DNA of 64,000 bases from Syntrophomonas sp. (GCA_016841875.1 JAENYG010000012.1:42126-106125); one strand, 5' to 3'. Positions 1-9,719 are shown, counted from the stretch's first letter. The notes: generated from the sequence alone by a model not told the origin. Numbers and translations are program-made.

Positions 1-260
1 TCGAGTTGAATAGCACGAAGTGCGCTGCCCCCCTTTTGTTCCCCGCCTCCATCCATACCTGATGTACTTTTAATCTCACTGGGAATAATTGATTGATAGG
101 TCAGCGTGACCTCACCCGTATCCGGATCAAGATCCCAGCCCAGACCTGATACAATTGATATTTTATTCAACTCCTCACTATCCCAACACCCGGATAAGCA
201 CACTAGTATAATCACTAATATAATAGCCAAGTAAATTCTAAAACATGGTTCCCTTTTCAT
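1..260 (-). CDS. gerC: GerAC-type spore germination lipoprotein (partial, N-terminal part)
   Basis: The first 86 residues of a lipoprotein are visible; the gene runs off the left edge. A short basic start, a hydrophobic stretch and a lipobox ending LSGCW (followed by DSEELNKISIVSGLGWD) match the Ger(x)C family, whose members sit on the outer face of the spore inner membrane as part of nutrient germinant receptors. The ATG overlaps the TGA of the upstream gerA gene in an ATGA arrangement, so the two are probably translationally coupled, as in gerA-type operons. The family call rests on the lipobox context and neighbour; ligand specificity cannot be read. Confidence 0.85.
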   Translation of the reverse strand, partial: MKREPCFRIYLAIILVIILVCLSGCWDSEELNKISIVSGLGWDLDPDTGEVTLTYQSIIPSEIKSTSGMDGGGEQKGGSALRAIQL

Positions 261-1870
261 TGATTTCCCCCTTGGTTAGATTCGGTTTTGGGTACCTGGG
301 GCATTTGATCAGGTCCTTGTCTCTTCTTATCAACCAGGTCTAAAGACTCAGGACGGCTGTCCATTGCCCACAAGGGTGCTCGCAGAAAAGTATCTTTCAG
401 TCCGCGAATGTTGAGTGGTGCTACAGGAGATAAATAGGGAACCCCCAGGGAACGTAAACCAGCCAGATAGCTGAGTATTTCCAGCTGAACAATAATCATT
501 CCGAATAGACCCAAAAAGCCTGCCACTATCGTCATTAAAAGGCGCAACAAGGCTCCAATGTCAGCAAAGGGGACAACTAAAAAAGAAGCAATAGCCGTGG
601 CTGCGATCACTATTACCATGGGTGCACCTACCAAACCGGCTGATACGGCTGCCTGCCCGATTACCAGGGCACCCACAATACTAACTGCCTGACCAAGTGA
701 TCGGGGCATCCTAAGGCCCGCCTCCCGCAGGACCTCGAACAGCATCAGCATTAACAGGGCTTCTAATACAACCGGGAAAGGAAGTCCCTCCCTGGCTCCC
801 GCCACCGAAACCAGCAATGGGGTGGGGAATAATTCCGGGTGAAAAGCTTTTAATGAAACAAAAACACCTGGCAAGTAGATACTTAGGATAAAACCCAACA
901 ATCTAACCCACCGTATTAATGAAGCAAAAAATGGATGGGCATAATAATCCTCCGGGTTTTGAAAACCTTCAATAAATAAAAAGGGCATGGTCAGGGCCAT
1001 CGGAGAACCATCAACCAGAATGGCGGCACGGCCTTCCAGAATTTTAGCCGCCGTGACATCGGGTCGTTCAGTATAACCGATGGTAGGGAAAAGGGATATG
1101 GGATTGTCTTCAATAAATTGCTCTATATAGCTGCTATCAAGAACGGCATCGGTATCTATTCGTTTTAAACGTTGATTGATTTCCTCGATTAGACTATCCG
1201 GGGTGATACCCTTGATATAAACAACCGCAACATCTGTTTTTGACCGCTCCCCAATTTGCAGGCTCTGAAATGTTAAGCGCGGATCCCTAATCTTGCGTCG
1301 CAGTAAAGTCGTGTTGGTACGCAGTGTTTCAGTAAAACTGTCTTTTGGACCCCGAATCGACACCTCGTTAGTGGTTTGTTCAATGCCTCGTGTTTCCCAT
1401 CCCTTAGCATCAATAAGCAAGGTCTGGTTTACGCCTTCTGCCAATATTGCGGTATGGCCTTTCAGAACGTCGGAAATAACCCTGTCAATATCCTCTGTAC
1501 CAGTTATTTGCCCCACGGTTAACACGCTTGATTTAATAAAATCGATTAGGCTAGCGTGGTTTTGCCTAATATGGTCCTTAATTAATTGCAGGTTAAACAT
1601 CAATGGCTGCAGGATATCCCGATTTAGCAAATTCCTATCGACCAGACCATCAATATAAATAACGGCTGCATCAACGTTTGAATCTGAGCTAATTTTCATT
1701 TCACGAATAATTACATCACTGCTTTGACCAAGGGCCTCTCTAAGAATCTGAAGGTTCCCCTCCAAATTCTTGGAAAGGTAGACCGGGGAACGCTCTGGGT
1801 TTGTTTGAGTTTGATCTTTGCTGCTTAATATCTGCCAACGGCGCAATTTTCTTGATAACAACCTGAACAC
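257..1870 (-). CDS. gerA: GerA-type spore germination protein, membrane subunit A
   Basis: GerA family subunit of a nutrient germinant receptor in the spore inner membrane. About 300 hydrophilic N-terminal residues carry family-like segments (SSDVIIREMKI, AVVYIKGI, TERPDVTAAKILEGRAAILVDG), followed by a membrane half with roughly five hydrophobic segments (for example LLGFILSIYLPGVFVSLKAF) and a hydrophilic tail. The length (537 residues) is normal for the family. I prefer the GTG at 1870 because AGAGAGG lies 9 bases upstream; the in-frame TTG at 1879 touches that ribosome site directly. It overlaps the next gene by 4 bases. No B-subunit gene is visible in the window; it may lie beyond the left edge. 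Confidence 0.9.
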   Translation of the reverse strand: MFRLLSRKLRRWQILSSKDQTQTNPERSPVYLSKNLEGNLQILREALGQSSDVIIREMKISSDSNVDAAVIYIDGLVDRNLLNRDILQPLMFNLQLIKDHIRQNHASLIDFIKSSVLTVGQITGTEDIDRVISDVLKGHTAILAEGVNQTLLIDAKGWETRGIEQTTNEVSIRGPKDSFTETLRTNTTLLRRKIRDPRLTFQSLQIGERSKTDVAVVYIKGITPDSLIEEINQRLKRIDTDAVLDSSYIEQFIEDNPISLFPTIGYTERPDVTAAKILEGRAAILVDGSPMALTMPFLFIEGFQNPEDYYAHPFFASLIRWVRLLGFILSIYLPGVFVSLKAFHPELFPTPLLVSVAGAREGLPFPVVLEALLMLMLFEVLREAGLRMPRSLGQAVSIVGALVIGQAAVSAGLVGAPMVIVIAATAIASFLVVPFADIGALLRLLMTIVAGFLGLFGMIIVQLEILSYLAGLRSLGVPYLSPVAPLNIRGLKDTFLRAPLWAMDSRPESLDLVDKKRQGPDQMPQVPKTESNQGGNQ

Positions 1871-2247
1871 AATTATCAACCTCTCTTAAAGAAGTTAAAT
1901 TCTTTTGGATATAATTGTCGATACGTAAATCTAATTCCAATTTGATATATCTTTCCCGCATAAGGAATCGGTATGCAAAAGACCTTAGCTATATCTTGGG
2001 CAGGATAACTAAAGCATTTTCGGTCATATAATGAATGTGTTAGGCAAGCAGAAAATGAAACAAACGCAATAATAAGTGCAGCATCCTAAATAAGTACCCG
2101 AATAATTTTTTATCAACCAGTGATTTGTCTATAAGATATATTCGGACCAGTGATCCTGGGATACAAAAAAACCACAATCCGGTTTTATTTTTAAAATGAT
2201 TAATACTGGGCTGTTATGGTTATAACTAGCTTTAATAATGGATAATC

Positions 2248-2276
2248 TTGACTAAATAGTCGTTATTATCAATAAT
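2248..2276 (+). promoter_or_regulatory. Predicted promoter of the znu operon with AT-rich inverted repeat
   Basis: TTGACT (2248-2253), a 17-base spacer and AATAAT (2271-2276) lie about 50 bases upstream of the znuA start. A perfect 7-2-7 inverted repeat, TTATTAT-CA-ATAATAA (2263-2278), covers the end of the spacer and the -10 region, where a Fur-family (Zur/MntR-like) repressor would be expected to bind. The repeat is visible; the regulator identity is inference. The rest of 1880-2247 shows no gene. Confidence 0.5.
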
Positions 2277-2323
2277 AATAATATGTTATCCTAAAGGATG
2301 ATGCTTACGAGGAGGAAAAAACA

Positions 2324-3217
2324 TTGAAAAAGTCCGTTTCTATATATACTCTTATCCTGGTCGCCCTATCTCTTTTGATGCTGGCCGGATGCAGTTCGGA
2401 CAAAAACACGACCGCACCTGCGGATGGAACTCCCAAAGCAACTATCGCCGTTTCTATTGTTCCCGAGCAAACCTTTGTAAAAGCGGTAGCAGGTGATCTA
2501 GTTGATGTGGTAGTCATGGTCCCTCCCGGTTCCAATCCAGAGAATTATGCACCCACACCGCAGGAAATGGTAAAATTAAGTAATGCGGTCTTATATTTTG
2601 CTATCGGGGTACCTACCGAAAAGACTAATATATTACCTGATATCCATGATTTAAACCCGCAGATCCAAGTGGTTGACCTGCCTGCAGCGGTGGCCAGGGT
2701 ATATCCGGAACGGGAATTTACACCTGGTGAACGTGATCCCCACATATGGTTATCACCCTCAAGAGCACAGGTGATCGTCGCTACTATAGCAGATGAACTG
2801 AGCAAGATGGACCCGCTTAATGCAGACACTTACCGGGCCAATGCAGAAACTTACCAGCAGCAGCTGGAGCAGCTGGATAATAATATTAAATCCTCCCTGG
2901 CAGGACTGGAACAGAAGTCCTTAATAGTATATCATCCTGCTCTGGGATATTTCGCGGACGATTATGATCTCCGAATGGTGGCCATAGAAGAAGAAGGGAA
3001 GAATGCTACTGCTGACCATATTCAAGAAATCATTGACCTGGCCAAAAGCGAGGGCATTAAGGTGATATTTTATCAAGCTTCAGTCAGCAGCAAACAGGCT
3101 GACGCCATAGCTGAAGACATTGGTGGTTATACAGAACAAATCGATCCCCTGGCAGCAGATTATATAGATAATCTACAAAAAATTGCCGATACCTTTGCCC
3201 GGATACTGCAGCAGTAA
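2324..3217 (+). CDS. znuA: Metal ABC transporter substrate-binding lipoprotein (ZnuA/TroA family)
   Basis: Cluster A-I solute-binding protein that captures zinc or manganese outside the membrane for the downstream ATPase and permease. Signal peptide with lipobox LAGC (Cys23). Expected metal ligands: His140 in DPHIW, His204 in YHPALGY and the Asp of IDPLA are present, but the first, normally His in a GSNPHxYxPTP motif, reads Glu73 (GSNPENYAPTP). The His-rich loop seen in many zinc-specific members is absent. Start is TTG at 2324, with GAGGAGG 8 bases upstream. First gene of a three-gene operon. A His at the third ligand favours zinc over manganese, but the Glu73 change makes specificity uncertain. 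Confidence 0.9.
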   Translation: MKKSVSIYTLILVALSLLMLAGCSSDKNTTAPADGTPKATIAVSIVPEQTFVKAVAGDLVDVVVMVPPGSNPENYAPTPQEMVKLSNAVLYFAIGVPTEKTNILPDIHDLNPQIQVVDLPAAVARVYPEREFTPGERDPHIWLSPSRAQVIVATIADELSKMDPLNADTYRANAETYQQQLEQLDNNIKSSLAGLEQKSLIVYHPALGYFADDYDLRMVAIEEEGKNATADHIQEIIDLAKSEGIKVIFYQASVSSKQADAIAEDIGGYTEQIDPLAADYIDNLQKIADTFARILQQ

Positions 3218-3231
3218 AGATAGGAGACAGT

Positions 3232-4002
3232 ATGAAAACGGTTGTGGAACTTGAAAATGTGAGTGTTTATTATGGAAATGTCCGGGCTATTTCTGATATC
3301 AGTTTGAAAATTGAGGAAAAAGAATTTCTAGGAATAATTGGTCCTAACGGCAGCGGCAAAAGTACTGTTTTAAAGTTAATAGCCGGCCTGGTAAAACCGT
3401 CATCGGGAAGCGTCTGCGTGCTGGGGCTGCCACCGTGCAATACTCACGGGAAAATAGGTTACGTCCCCCAGCGCTTTAATTTAAACCGGGAATTTCCTTT
3501 TAGCGTAACGGAAGCGGTATTGACCGGACGTCTTACCAAACACAATCTCTTCCTGCACCGTTATACGGATGCTGATTTTACGGCCGTTGAAGATATCATG
3601 CACCAGCTGGAGATTTATGATTTAAAAGACCGGCAGATCAGCCAGCTTTCGGGGGGGCAAATGCAGCGGGTACTGATTGCCCGGGCACTGGTTATGGAGC
3701 CTGAGATTCTTCTGCTGGATGAACCTACCGCCAGCCTGGATGCTGGATCCAAGTCACATATTTACTCGATACTGAAAGAAATCAATGAGTACATAACCAT
3801 CATTATGGTCAGCCATGACATGGGAGTTGTATCTTCCTATGTTAAGAGTCTGGCCTGTTTAAATGTAAGCTTGTTTTATCATGGAGCCCCGGAATTAACT
3901 GACACCTTATTGGGCCAGGTATACGGGTGCCCGGTCGAATTGATAGCCCATGGAGTACCGCACCGGGTACTACCTCAACACGGGGAGGAATACCATGATT
4001 GA
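3232..4002 (+). CDS. znuC: Metal ABC transporter ATP-binding protein
   Basis: ATPase that powers metal import with the neighbouring permease. All ABC motifs are visible: Walker [10 protein letters not shown] near residue 40, Q-loop in YVPQRF, signature LSGGQMQRV, Walker B ILLLDEP and the switch His in MVSHD. The length (256 residues) is normal for ZnuC/MntB-type subunits. The gene starts 14 bases after znuA behind AGGAGA and its stop overlaps the znuB start by 8 bases, so the three genes form one transcription and translation unit. Confidence 0.93.
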   Translation: MKTVVELENVSVYYGNVRAISDISLKIEEKEFLGIIGPNGSGKSTVLKLIAGLVKPSSGSVCVLGLPPCNTHGKIGYVPQRFNLNREFPFSVTEAVLTGRLTKHNLFLHRYTDADFTAVEDIMHQLEIYDLKDRQISQLSGGQMQRVLIARALVMEPEILLLDEPTASLDAGSKSHIYSILKEINEYITIIMVSHDMGVVSSYVKSLACLNVSLFYHGAPELTDTLLGQVYGCPVELIAHGVPHRVLPQHGEEYHD

Positions 4003-4813
4003 CGCTCTGTTAAACTATAACTTCCTGCAGAATGCATTTTTCAGTGCTATCCTGGCCAGCATTGCCTGTGGAATAATTGGTACCATCATCATAGAAAAAC
4101 AGCTGGTAATGATGAGCGGCGGTATAGCTCACACTGCTTTTGGGGGAATAGGTCTGGGCTATTACCTGGGGATAGAGCCTTTAATTGGTGCCCTGGGTTT
4201 TGCTGTCCTCTCGGCCCTGGGTATCCGCCGCCTGCAGCACAAAACGCATATAACCCCGGAAGTGGTCTTAGGAATGTTCTGGGCCCTGGGTATGGCTCTG
4301 GGTATTCTCTTTATCGCTTTCACTCCCGGTTATCCACCAGATATCACCTCCTACCTGTTTGGAGACATACTTACTGTTTCCAGATTGGACTTGATAATAA
4401 CCATAATTATGAATTTGATCATTGTAAGTACCATAGTAGTATTTTTTAACGCTTTTAAAACCTACCTGTTCGATGAGGAATTTGCCCAGGTGATAGGTCT
4501 CCCTACAGCTCTTTTGGAAAACATAATTTATGTGCTTGTTGCCCTGACGGTGGTAGTTTTGATCAGGGTGGTGGGAATAATGCTGATAATTGCACTTTTA
4601 ACTGCCCCACCATCAATAGCGCGTCAGTATACCTATAGTTTGCATCATACGATGATACTCTCCATTGTTCTGGGCATTATCTTTTGTCTGGGAGGACTGT
4701 GGGTGTCTTACGTCATGGGCATCCCCTCCGGTGCTGCTATTATCGTAATTGCAGTGGCCACCTACTTCATTATCTCCGTTCTTAAAAATCCTGCTCGAGC
4801 ATCCCATATTTAG
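3995..4813 (+). CDS. znuB: Metal ABC transporter permease (ABC-3 family)
   Basis: Integral membrane permease of the ZnuB/TroC type, 272 residues with multiple hydrophobic helices and the family-like MMSGGIAHTAFGGIGLGYYLG segment near residue 45. The true start is the ATG at 3995 behind GGGGAGGA; an upstream ATG in the same frame lies inside znuC and has no ribosome site. It overlaps znuC by 8 bases. Together with znuA and znuC it completes a high-affinity zinc or manganese importer. Confidence 0.93.
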   Translation: MIDALLNYNFLQNAFFSAILASIACGIIGTIIIEKQLVMMSGGIAHTAFGGIGLGYYLGIEPLIGALGFAVLSALGIRRLQHKTHITPEVVLGMFWALGMALGILFIAFTPGYPPDITSYLFGDILTVSRLDLIITIIMNLIIVSTIVVFFNAFKTYLFDEEFAQVIGLPTALLENIIYVLVALTVVVLIRVVGIMLIIALLTAPPSIARQYTYSLHHTMILSIVLGIIFCLGGLWVSYVMGIPSGAAIIVIAVATYFIISVLKNPARASHI

Positions 4814-5064
4814 CTGCTCCTTAATAAACACAGTGCAGCTGCCCAGTAAGTAAAAACCAGTTCTGGCAAATATACTAAAGTTAATACCGCTTTATTACGA
4901 AATAAGGATTAGGCATTAATAATACCGCGCCTGGTATAAAGACTCATTTCATCAGCTTCGGCATCAAGCCTTTGTCTATCCATAATGCTTTAGATGATTT
5001 ATCAGATTTTTTTAGAACATCTTTTGAAAAACAGCTACAAATGGTGAACACGAGGAGGATTAAT

Positions 5065-5859
5065 ATGAAATATTTCATATTTTACGGGCCCACAGCATCT
5101 GGTAAATCAGCGCTGATGGAATATCTGCTGATCAACGATTCGGATTACCTGGAGCCCCTTATCTCTTTTACCACCCGGGCTATGAAAACAGGTGAAAAAG
5201 AGGGGACCGATTACTACTTTATAAGCAGAGACCAGTATTTGGAGTACCGTACCGGATGTAAAGTAGTGGAACAAATCCAGTACCTGGATCAGTTCTATGG
5301 CATTACTTCTGATGAGCTGAAAAGGGTAGAGGCTGCCCATAAGAATGGTGTGGCCATTATGAATTTGGAAGGCATAAGAAGTTTAAAGGCCAAAGTTGGT
5401 TATCAAAAGGTAATCAGTATATTTATCTACCGGGATTTAAATGAAATTATTAAAAGCATAAAACAAAGCGGTATAGACAATGCCGAACAACAAAAAAGAA
5501 TAGCCCTGGCCCAGGAAGAATTAAGAGATATTAATACCTGTGACTATGTAGTATATAATATTAGTTCTTTTGAAACAGTCTACCAGCAGCTGCACCAAAT
5601 TATCCGAAACGAGATAAACTCGCAGCCTATTGATTTTAACATCAAACCCGGGCAGAAATACCAGGATCCCCAGGGTAATATAGTAGAGATTATCACCGAT
5701 GCTGCTGAGCACACTGTAAATGGCAGTATTCTGATTATATACCGAGATTTAAAGAGCAAAGCATTATTTGCTCAGCCCTACGAGAAGTTCTGTGGTAAAA
5801 GGGGAATAGGTAAAGGTAACAGTGAGGTTCATTTTAAGTTGATCGAAGACATAGTTTGA
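5065..5859 (+). CDS. Guanylate-kinase-like P-loop protein with DUF1653-like C-terminal domain
   Basis: Residues 1-190 resemble the guanylate kinase fold: P-loop GPTASGKS near residue 8, a SFTTRAMKTGEKEGTDYYF segment that matches the GMP-binding TTRxxRxGExxGxDYxF signature, and a lid-like helical part. The C-terminal 70 residues (GQKYQDPQGNIVEII ... LIIYRDL ... QPYEKFCGK) look like a DUF1653-type module. The ATG at 5065 is preceded by CGAGGAGG; an in-frame ATG further upstream lacks a ribosome site. Standalone gene with its own terminator. It may be a nucleotide-sensing or modified kinase rather than the housekeeping Gmk; the substrate is not readable. Confidence 0.7.
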   Translation: MKYFIFYGPTASGKSALMEYLLINDSDYLEPLISFTTRAMKTGEKEGTDYYFISRDQYLEYRTGCKVVEQIQYLDQFYGITSDELKRVEAAHKNGVAIMNLEGIRSLKAKVGYQKVISIFIYRDLNEIIKSIKQSGIDNAEQQKRIALAQEELRDINTCDYVVYNISSFETVYQQLHQIIRNEINSQPIDFNIKPGQKYQDPQGNIVEIITDAAEHTVNGSILIIYRDLKSKALFAQPYEKFCGKRGIGKGNSEVHFKLIEDIV

Positions 5860-5866
5860 AATAATT

Positions 5867-5899
5867 AATAAGTTCGGTACCTGGTACCAACTTATTTTA
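5867..5899 (+). terminator. Intrinsic terminator after the guanylate-kinase-like gene
   Basis: Inverted repeat AATAAGTT (5867-5874) / AACTTATT (5889-5896) extended inward by GGTAC/GTACC pairs and followed by TT on the plus strand, 8 bases past the stop codon. Confidence 0.7.
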
Positions 5900-5928
5900 T
5901 CTGCCGGTGGCGTAAAAGACATCTAGAT

Positions 5929-5963
5929 AATCAGGGAAGCCTATGATAGGCTTCCCTGATTTT
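5929..5963. terminator. Strong hairpin at the 3' end of the first giant secreted gene
   Basis: A 15-bp perfect stem (5929-5943 with 5947-5961, core CAGGGAAGCC/GGCTTCCCTG) with a 3-base loop and TTTT on the plus-strand side. A closely related hairpin lies at the same place after the paralogue (9874-9900), so it belongs to the duplicated unit. T-tract on the minus strand is poor, so minus-strand termination is likely but not certain. Confidence 0.65.
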
Positions 5964-5971
5964 GTTGCTTA

Positions 5972-8900
5972 TTATTCGTCCATGTATATTTCCTGGGCCG
6001 TGTTTTCATCCCAGCCGGTTACTACATAAGTGCCAATTTTGGTAAATTCTTTGGCCTTGGGATCCCATTCGATAAGTACCCGATCTCTATTGTACCGAAC
6101 CGCTGGATTGGTCACACCATTATCCGGGTCAACTTTCAGGTAATATTTGATCCGGCAGTTATTCCAGTTTACTGCCTGGTCAGGTGAGTATGCATAGTCA
6201 CCGTTGGTATCGGAATATATAGAATCAAGCTCTACTCCATCGGATACTATGACAATTTTCTTGATCCTGACCTTGGTATGATTGGTACTGTGATTGCCTG
6301 CTTTTATTACAAGATCGGGTGGAAGTATGAAAGAAACTGCATCTACATCTGCATAACAAATTGGCCCCACAGCCATAAATTCGTCGACACCCCAGTAGCC
6401 GGTAACACTGCTGTAATACCACCAATCTGGCTCAGTGTCAATTTCCAGGTGGGTGATAATTGAATCATTAACTATCATGTAGGTATCCAGGTCAAACATA
6501 CCGTAGATGGCTTCCACTTCATATTCATCGTTATAGTAGGTGCCAGGTATGGACGCACATATTGCCCAGGGTGTTATCTGTGCTTCCATACTAGAGAGGA
6601 TTTCGCCAGTTGTAGAAGTATCTGCTGCAGGTTCAAATGACATATCGCACCTGTCTTCCAGACCTTGATCCAGGAATACTCCCTGGATAGCATATAAGCC
6701 TCTTCCAGTCACCTGAATTCCCGCATCCATCGAGGTACTGGCAAGGGGCACCTCCAGGTAATAATTGCCATCGGATCCAGTGGTAGTTGAAACCAGCACG
6801 GTTTTGCTTACATTGACAGCATCAACAGTCATACCGGACATAGGATCACCGTTCTGGTCATATACCGTTCCAAAAACATAGGCTTTGTTAGTTGTGTTCA
6901 TGCTAAAGCTATTGGTTATCGAAGAAGCTACTGACAGGTTAATACTTTCGTTTACTCTAGCATAGCCTATTTTCCGGTATTTCACGGTGTAAGAGCCGGC
7001 CGGGAGCTTCAGGGTATAATTCCCGCTGCTGTCGGTGGTAGTATTGTAATTGGTACCGTCTGCCTGTACGGAAACACCTGAAAGGCCGCTGCCGCCAGAT
7101 TTAGTTATCCTGCCGGTAAGCTGGGCCTTGTTATCCAGATATATATGAGTATAATCGTCCTTATTGCCTTCATACAGGTACTCATCATAAGATCTGCCTT
7201 CGTTATAACCCGCTTTCCACACCACCACTTCGTAAGCACCGAAAGGCACATTATAGAAGGAGCAATAGCCATATGAATCGGTCTCCGCAGTGCCCTGTTG
7301 TCCTCCTGCCTTAATTATCACCGTAGCCCCTCCAACGTCATTCTTGCTGGAATTCTGTACCCAAACATAAACCGTTCCCGGGGCAGAGGGTAGGGTTACG
7401 CTCAGTGGTACCGGCCCGGCGGTATTATTGTTTTCATTGCTTTCCTGTATTCCGTTATTCGGATCGACTTTTACACTGAAGTTTATGCTGCCGGCTCCTG
7501 CCTTCGGGCTGATATACCCGGGGACTCCGGTTATGCCTGTACCTGTAGCAGTATTGCTGGTCATGGATGGAACACTATACATGAAACTGGTTTTAACAGA
7601 ACCATAGGCAGGCAGGTTCAAGGTTTTGCTGCCTACTACGGCCCCATTCACAATAAAGTTCACTGCCGCTCCTGAAACGGCTACCGGTCCCCGGTTATAG
7701 ATAGTGGCTTTCAGCTCTGCTTCCCGGCCGGGACAAATATATTCGGTAGAAGTACCGGTTCCGGATAATTCTCCAACCGCCAGGTCAGCACGGGCCAGGG
7801 GCAGCACTATGGTAGCCTGGTTATCGTTAGGATTATCTCCGGTCAGTTTATGACCAGGATCGATGGTCACCGTAAAGACCGGATCAGAGGTCAGGTTGTC
7901 AGGTGCTGTCCACATCTCATAAGTAACGGAATACTGACCTCCCTGAATGCCTGACATAGTGGTATTCTTGGGATCCAGCTGCTGGCCATTCACGGTAAAA
8001 TATCTCGTTATGGATGAGGCTGAACTTTCAGAGGCATTATTGTGGATGGCTGCCATCAACTGTACCTTCTCTCCAGGTACGATCGCACTGGGCGAAAACC
8101 ATAAGTCTGCCGCACTAATCGATAAATTAGCTCCGCTGCTTCCTGTTGGCTCTACCGGAATCGTAGCCGTGGCGGTATTATTACCCTCCTGAGTCTCATC
8201 AAAGAGATTGCCCGGATCCACAATCACCTTCACATCGAGTAGTCCACTGTAACCAGCAGGAACATTATATCCATAATATACACTGCCCATATAAGGTACC
8301 GTACCAGATGGAGTATCAATCTCAATAGGCTCCGAAGGGGTACCATTCACGACAAAAACTACTCGCAGGTTATCCCCGCTGTAGCCAAATGGCATGCGGG
8401 TGTTTTTGTGAATCTTGCTTCTTATCTTTACTACCCGACCAGGAACAATTTTTCCTCCCGATGTATATTCCCAGGAAATATCCTGATTATGAACCTGGAA
8501 ATCATATGGTTCTACCGGCACCGACAGGGAAGCTTCCTCACCATTTTCGAGCTCCACCCGGCAGTTCAGAGTGCCAGTACAATTCCAGGGTACATAATAA
8601 GAAATCGCCTTAAAGCCTTCTCCCGATTTTGCAACATAACAGGGCTCTTCAGCAACCAGACTGTTATTAACATAAAGCCGAGCGCTCGTATATCCATCGC
8701 CTCCCTGCAGATTTACCTTCAGGGTAAGCGCACTGCCCGGCTTGGCAATATTGGTGCCGATATCACTGGTGGCTTCAATAGCAGATATACTTGCATTCGC
8801 CGGAACATCATTCGATATGAATTCTATTCCATGAACAAAGGTATCCATCTGAGCACGGTTATTGCTGGCATTAGTATCTGAACTCAGAGCATCGGCCTCT

Positions 8901-9691
8901 ACCTGGGCTTCAAAGCGGAGCGAAACCTGCTGGCCTTCATCCAGGCTCAAATACTTATCCATAGCCATCCGGTAGTAAGTCTTAACAATAACATAAGGAT
9001 AATTCATCGATGCATTCATATAAAAAGGCACACTATCCACCAGCTGTCCATCCAACATAAAGTTGACTTTGCCACTCCCGGCAACGCCTGGAGTATTATT
9101 GATAACTTTCGCCTGCAGGGTTAGCTTCTCACCAGGCCTTATATAACCTCGTCCAGTACTGCTAGTCTCCCCGCAGATCAGGTCCGCTGCCGATAAAGAG
9201 TAGTCGATGGGGGTTTTAGGCAATCCGGTAAACACCGGGGCTGCACCGGTAGTACTGATATAAACACTGCGGGTAGTACCATCCCAGCTCACACTGCCAC
9301 CGAAAGCTTCCCCCACGAAACGAAGGGGGGCCAGGGTCCGGCTATTGACAATCCTGGCCGGAACATCCAGGGGTACTACCACGCCATTGATAGTCGGGCT
9401 AAGTGATCCTATGGTCAGCATGACCGTAGTGCTGCCTTTAATCCCGGTTGCAGTCTGGGTAGCGCCATTCCAGGTAACCACCGCTCCCATGGCTTCAAAA
9501 ATAGCCCGCAGGGGCACCATGGTTCTGCCGTTAATAATCATCGGTGGTACATCAAAAGATATTCGCTGTCCGTCAACATACACCTTGATCTCATCGCTGC
9601 TGGCCTGCAGGGGCGAATAACCTGCGCTGCTGCAGAGCAGAGCGCATACCAGGAACAAACTCAATAACACCCGGTAACTCTTTCTCCTCAT
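5972..9691 (-). CDS. Giant secreted protein: stalk domain, CARDB repeats, carboxypeptidase-regulatory-like repeats (copy 1)
   Basis: Exported 1239-residue protein. Signal peptide (LLSLFLVCALLCSSAG), then a copper-amine-oxidase-N-terminal-like stalk domain (about residues 35-150) with the paired NGRTMVPLRAIFEAMGA and NSRTLAPLRFVGEAFGG motifs. Several CARDB-type beta-sandwich repeats follow (about 160-770; DPNNGIQESNENNNTAG-type endings), then carboxypeptidase-regulatory-like repeats (about 775-1010; GTVYDQNGDPMSG, TDSSGNYTLKLPAGSYTV) and an unrecognised C-terminal region. ATG at 9691 is chosen over GTG at 9700 because GGGAAGG then sits 8 bases upstream. Near-identical in architecture and exactly equal in length to the neighbour at 9946. 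Probably a surface or matrix adhesin-like protein; function unknown. Confidence 0.85.
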   Translation of the reverse strand: MRRKSYRVLLSLFLVCALLCSSAGYSPLQASSDEIKVYVDGQRISFDVPPMIINGRTMVPLRAIFEAMGAVVTWNGATQTATGIKGSTTVMLTIGSLSPTINGVVVPLDVPARIVNSRTLAPLRFVGEAFGGSVSWDGTTRSVYISTTGAAPVFTGLPKTPIDYSLSAADLICGETSSTGRGYIRPGEKLTLQAKVINNTPGVAGSGKVNFMLDGQLVDSVPFYMNASMNYPYVIVKTYYRMAMDKYLSLDEGQQVSLRFEAQVEADALSSDTNASNNRAQMDTFVHGIEFISNDVPANASISAIEATSDIGTNIAKPGSALTLKVNLQGGDGYTSARLYVNNSLVAEEPCYVAKSGEGFKAISYYVPWNCTGTLNCRVELENGEEASLSVPVEPYDFQVHNQDISWEYTSGGKIVPGRVVKIRSKIHKNTRMPFGYSGDNLRVVFVVNGTPSEPIEIDTPSGTVPYMGSVYYGYNVPAGYSGLLDVKVIVDPGNLFDETQEGNNTATATIPVEPTGSSGANLSISAADLWFSPSAIVPGEKVQLMAAIHNNASESSASSITRYFTVNGQQLDPKNTTMSGIQGGQYSVTYEMWTAPDNLTSDPVFTVTIDPGHKLTGDNPNDNQATIVLPLARADLAVGELSGTGTSTEYICPGREAELKATIYNRGPVAVSGAAVNFIVNGAVVGSKTLNLPAYGSVKTSFMYSVPSMTSNTATGTGITGVPGYISPKAGAGSINFSVKVDPNNGIQESNENNNTAGPVPLSVTLPSAPGTVYVWVQNSSKNDVGGATVIIKAGGQQGTAETDSYGYCSFYNVPFGAYEVVVWKAGYNEGRSYDEYLYEGNKDDYTHIYLDNKAQLTGRITKSGGSGLSGVSVQADGTNYNTTTDSSGNYTLKLPAGSYTVKYRKIGYARVNESINLSVASSITNSFSMNTTNKAYVFGTVYDQNGDPMSGMTVDAVNVSKTVLVSTTTGSDGNYYLEVPLASTSMDAGIQVTGRGLYAIQGVFLDQGLEDRCDMSFEPAADTSTTGEILSSMEAQITPWAICASIPGTYYNDEYEVEAIYGMFDLDTYMIVNDSIITHLEIDTEPDWWYYSSVTGYWGVDEFMAVGPICYADVDAVSFILPPDLVIKAGNHSTNHTKVRIKKIVIVSDGVELDSIYSDTNGDYAYSPDQAVNWNNCRIKYYLKVDPDNGVTNPAVRYNRDRVLIEWDPKAKEFTKIGTYVVTGWDENTAQEIYMDE

Positions 9692-9700
9692 TAATTGCAC

Positions 9701-9719
9701 CTTCCCTCTCTTATATCTC
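9701..9719 (-). promoter_or_regulatory. Shared leader motif upstream of giant gene copy 1
   Basis: Minus-strand GAGATATAAGAGAGGGAAG differs at one base from the leader motif of the Asn/Asp-rich gene starting at 42168 (GAGATATAAGCGAGGGAAG). Here it also supplies the ribosome binding site. Confidence 0.5.

Noticed and set aside
1740..1961. Possible 73-residue ORF overlapping the gerA start
   Set aside because: It overlaps gerA in another frame, has no recognisable family and no better ribosome site.
2263..2278. Confident Zur/Fur box upstream of znuA
   Set aside because: The inverted repeat is 7-2-7 and purely AT, not the usual 7-1-7 Fur-type consensus; reported only as a likely operator.
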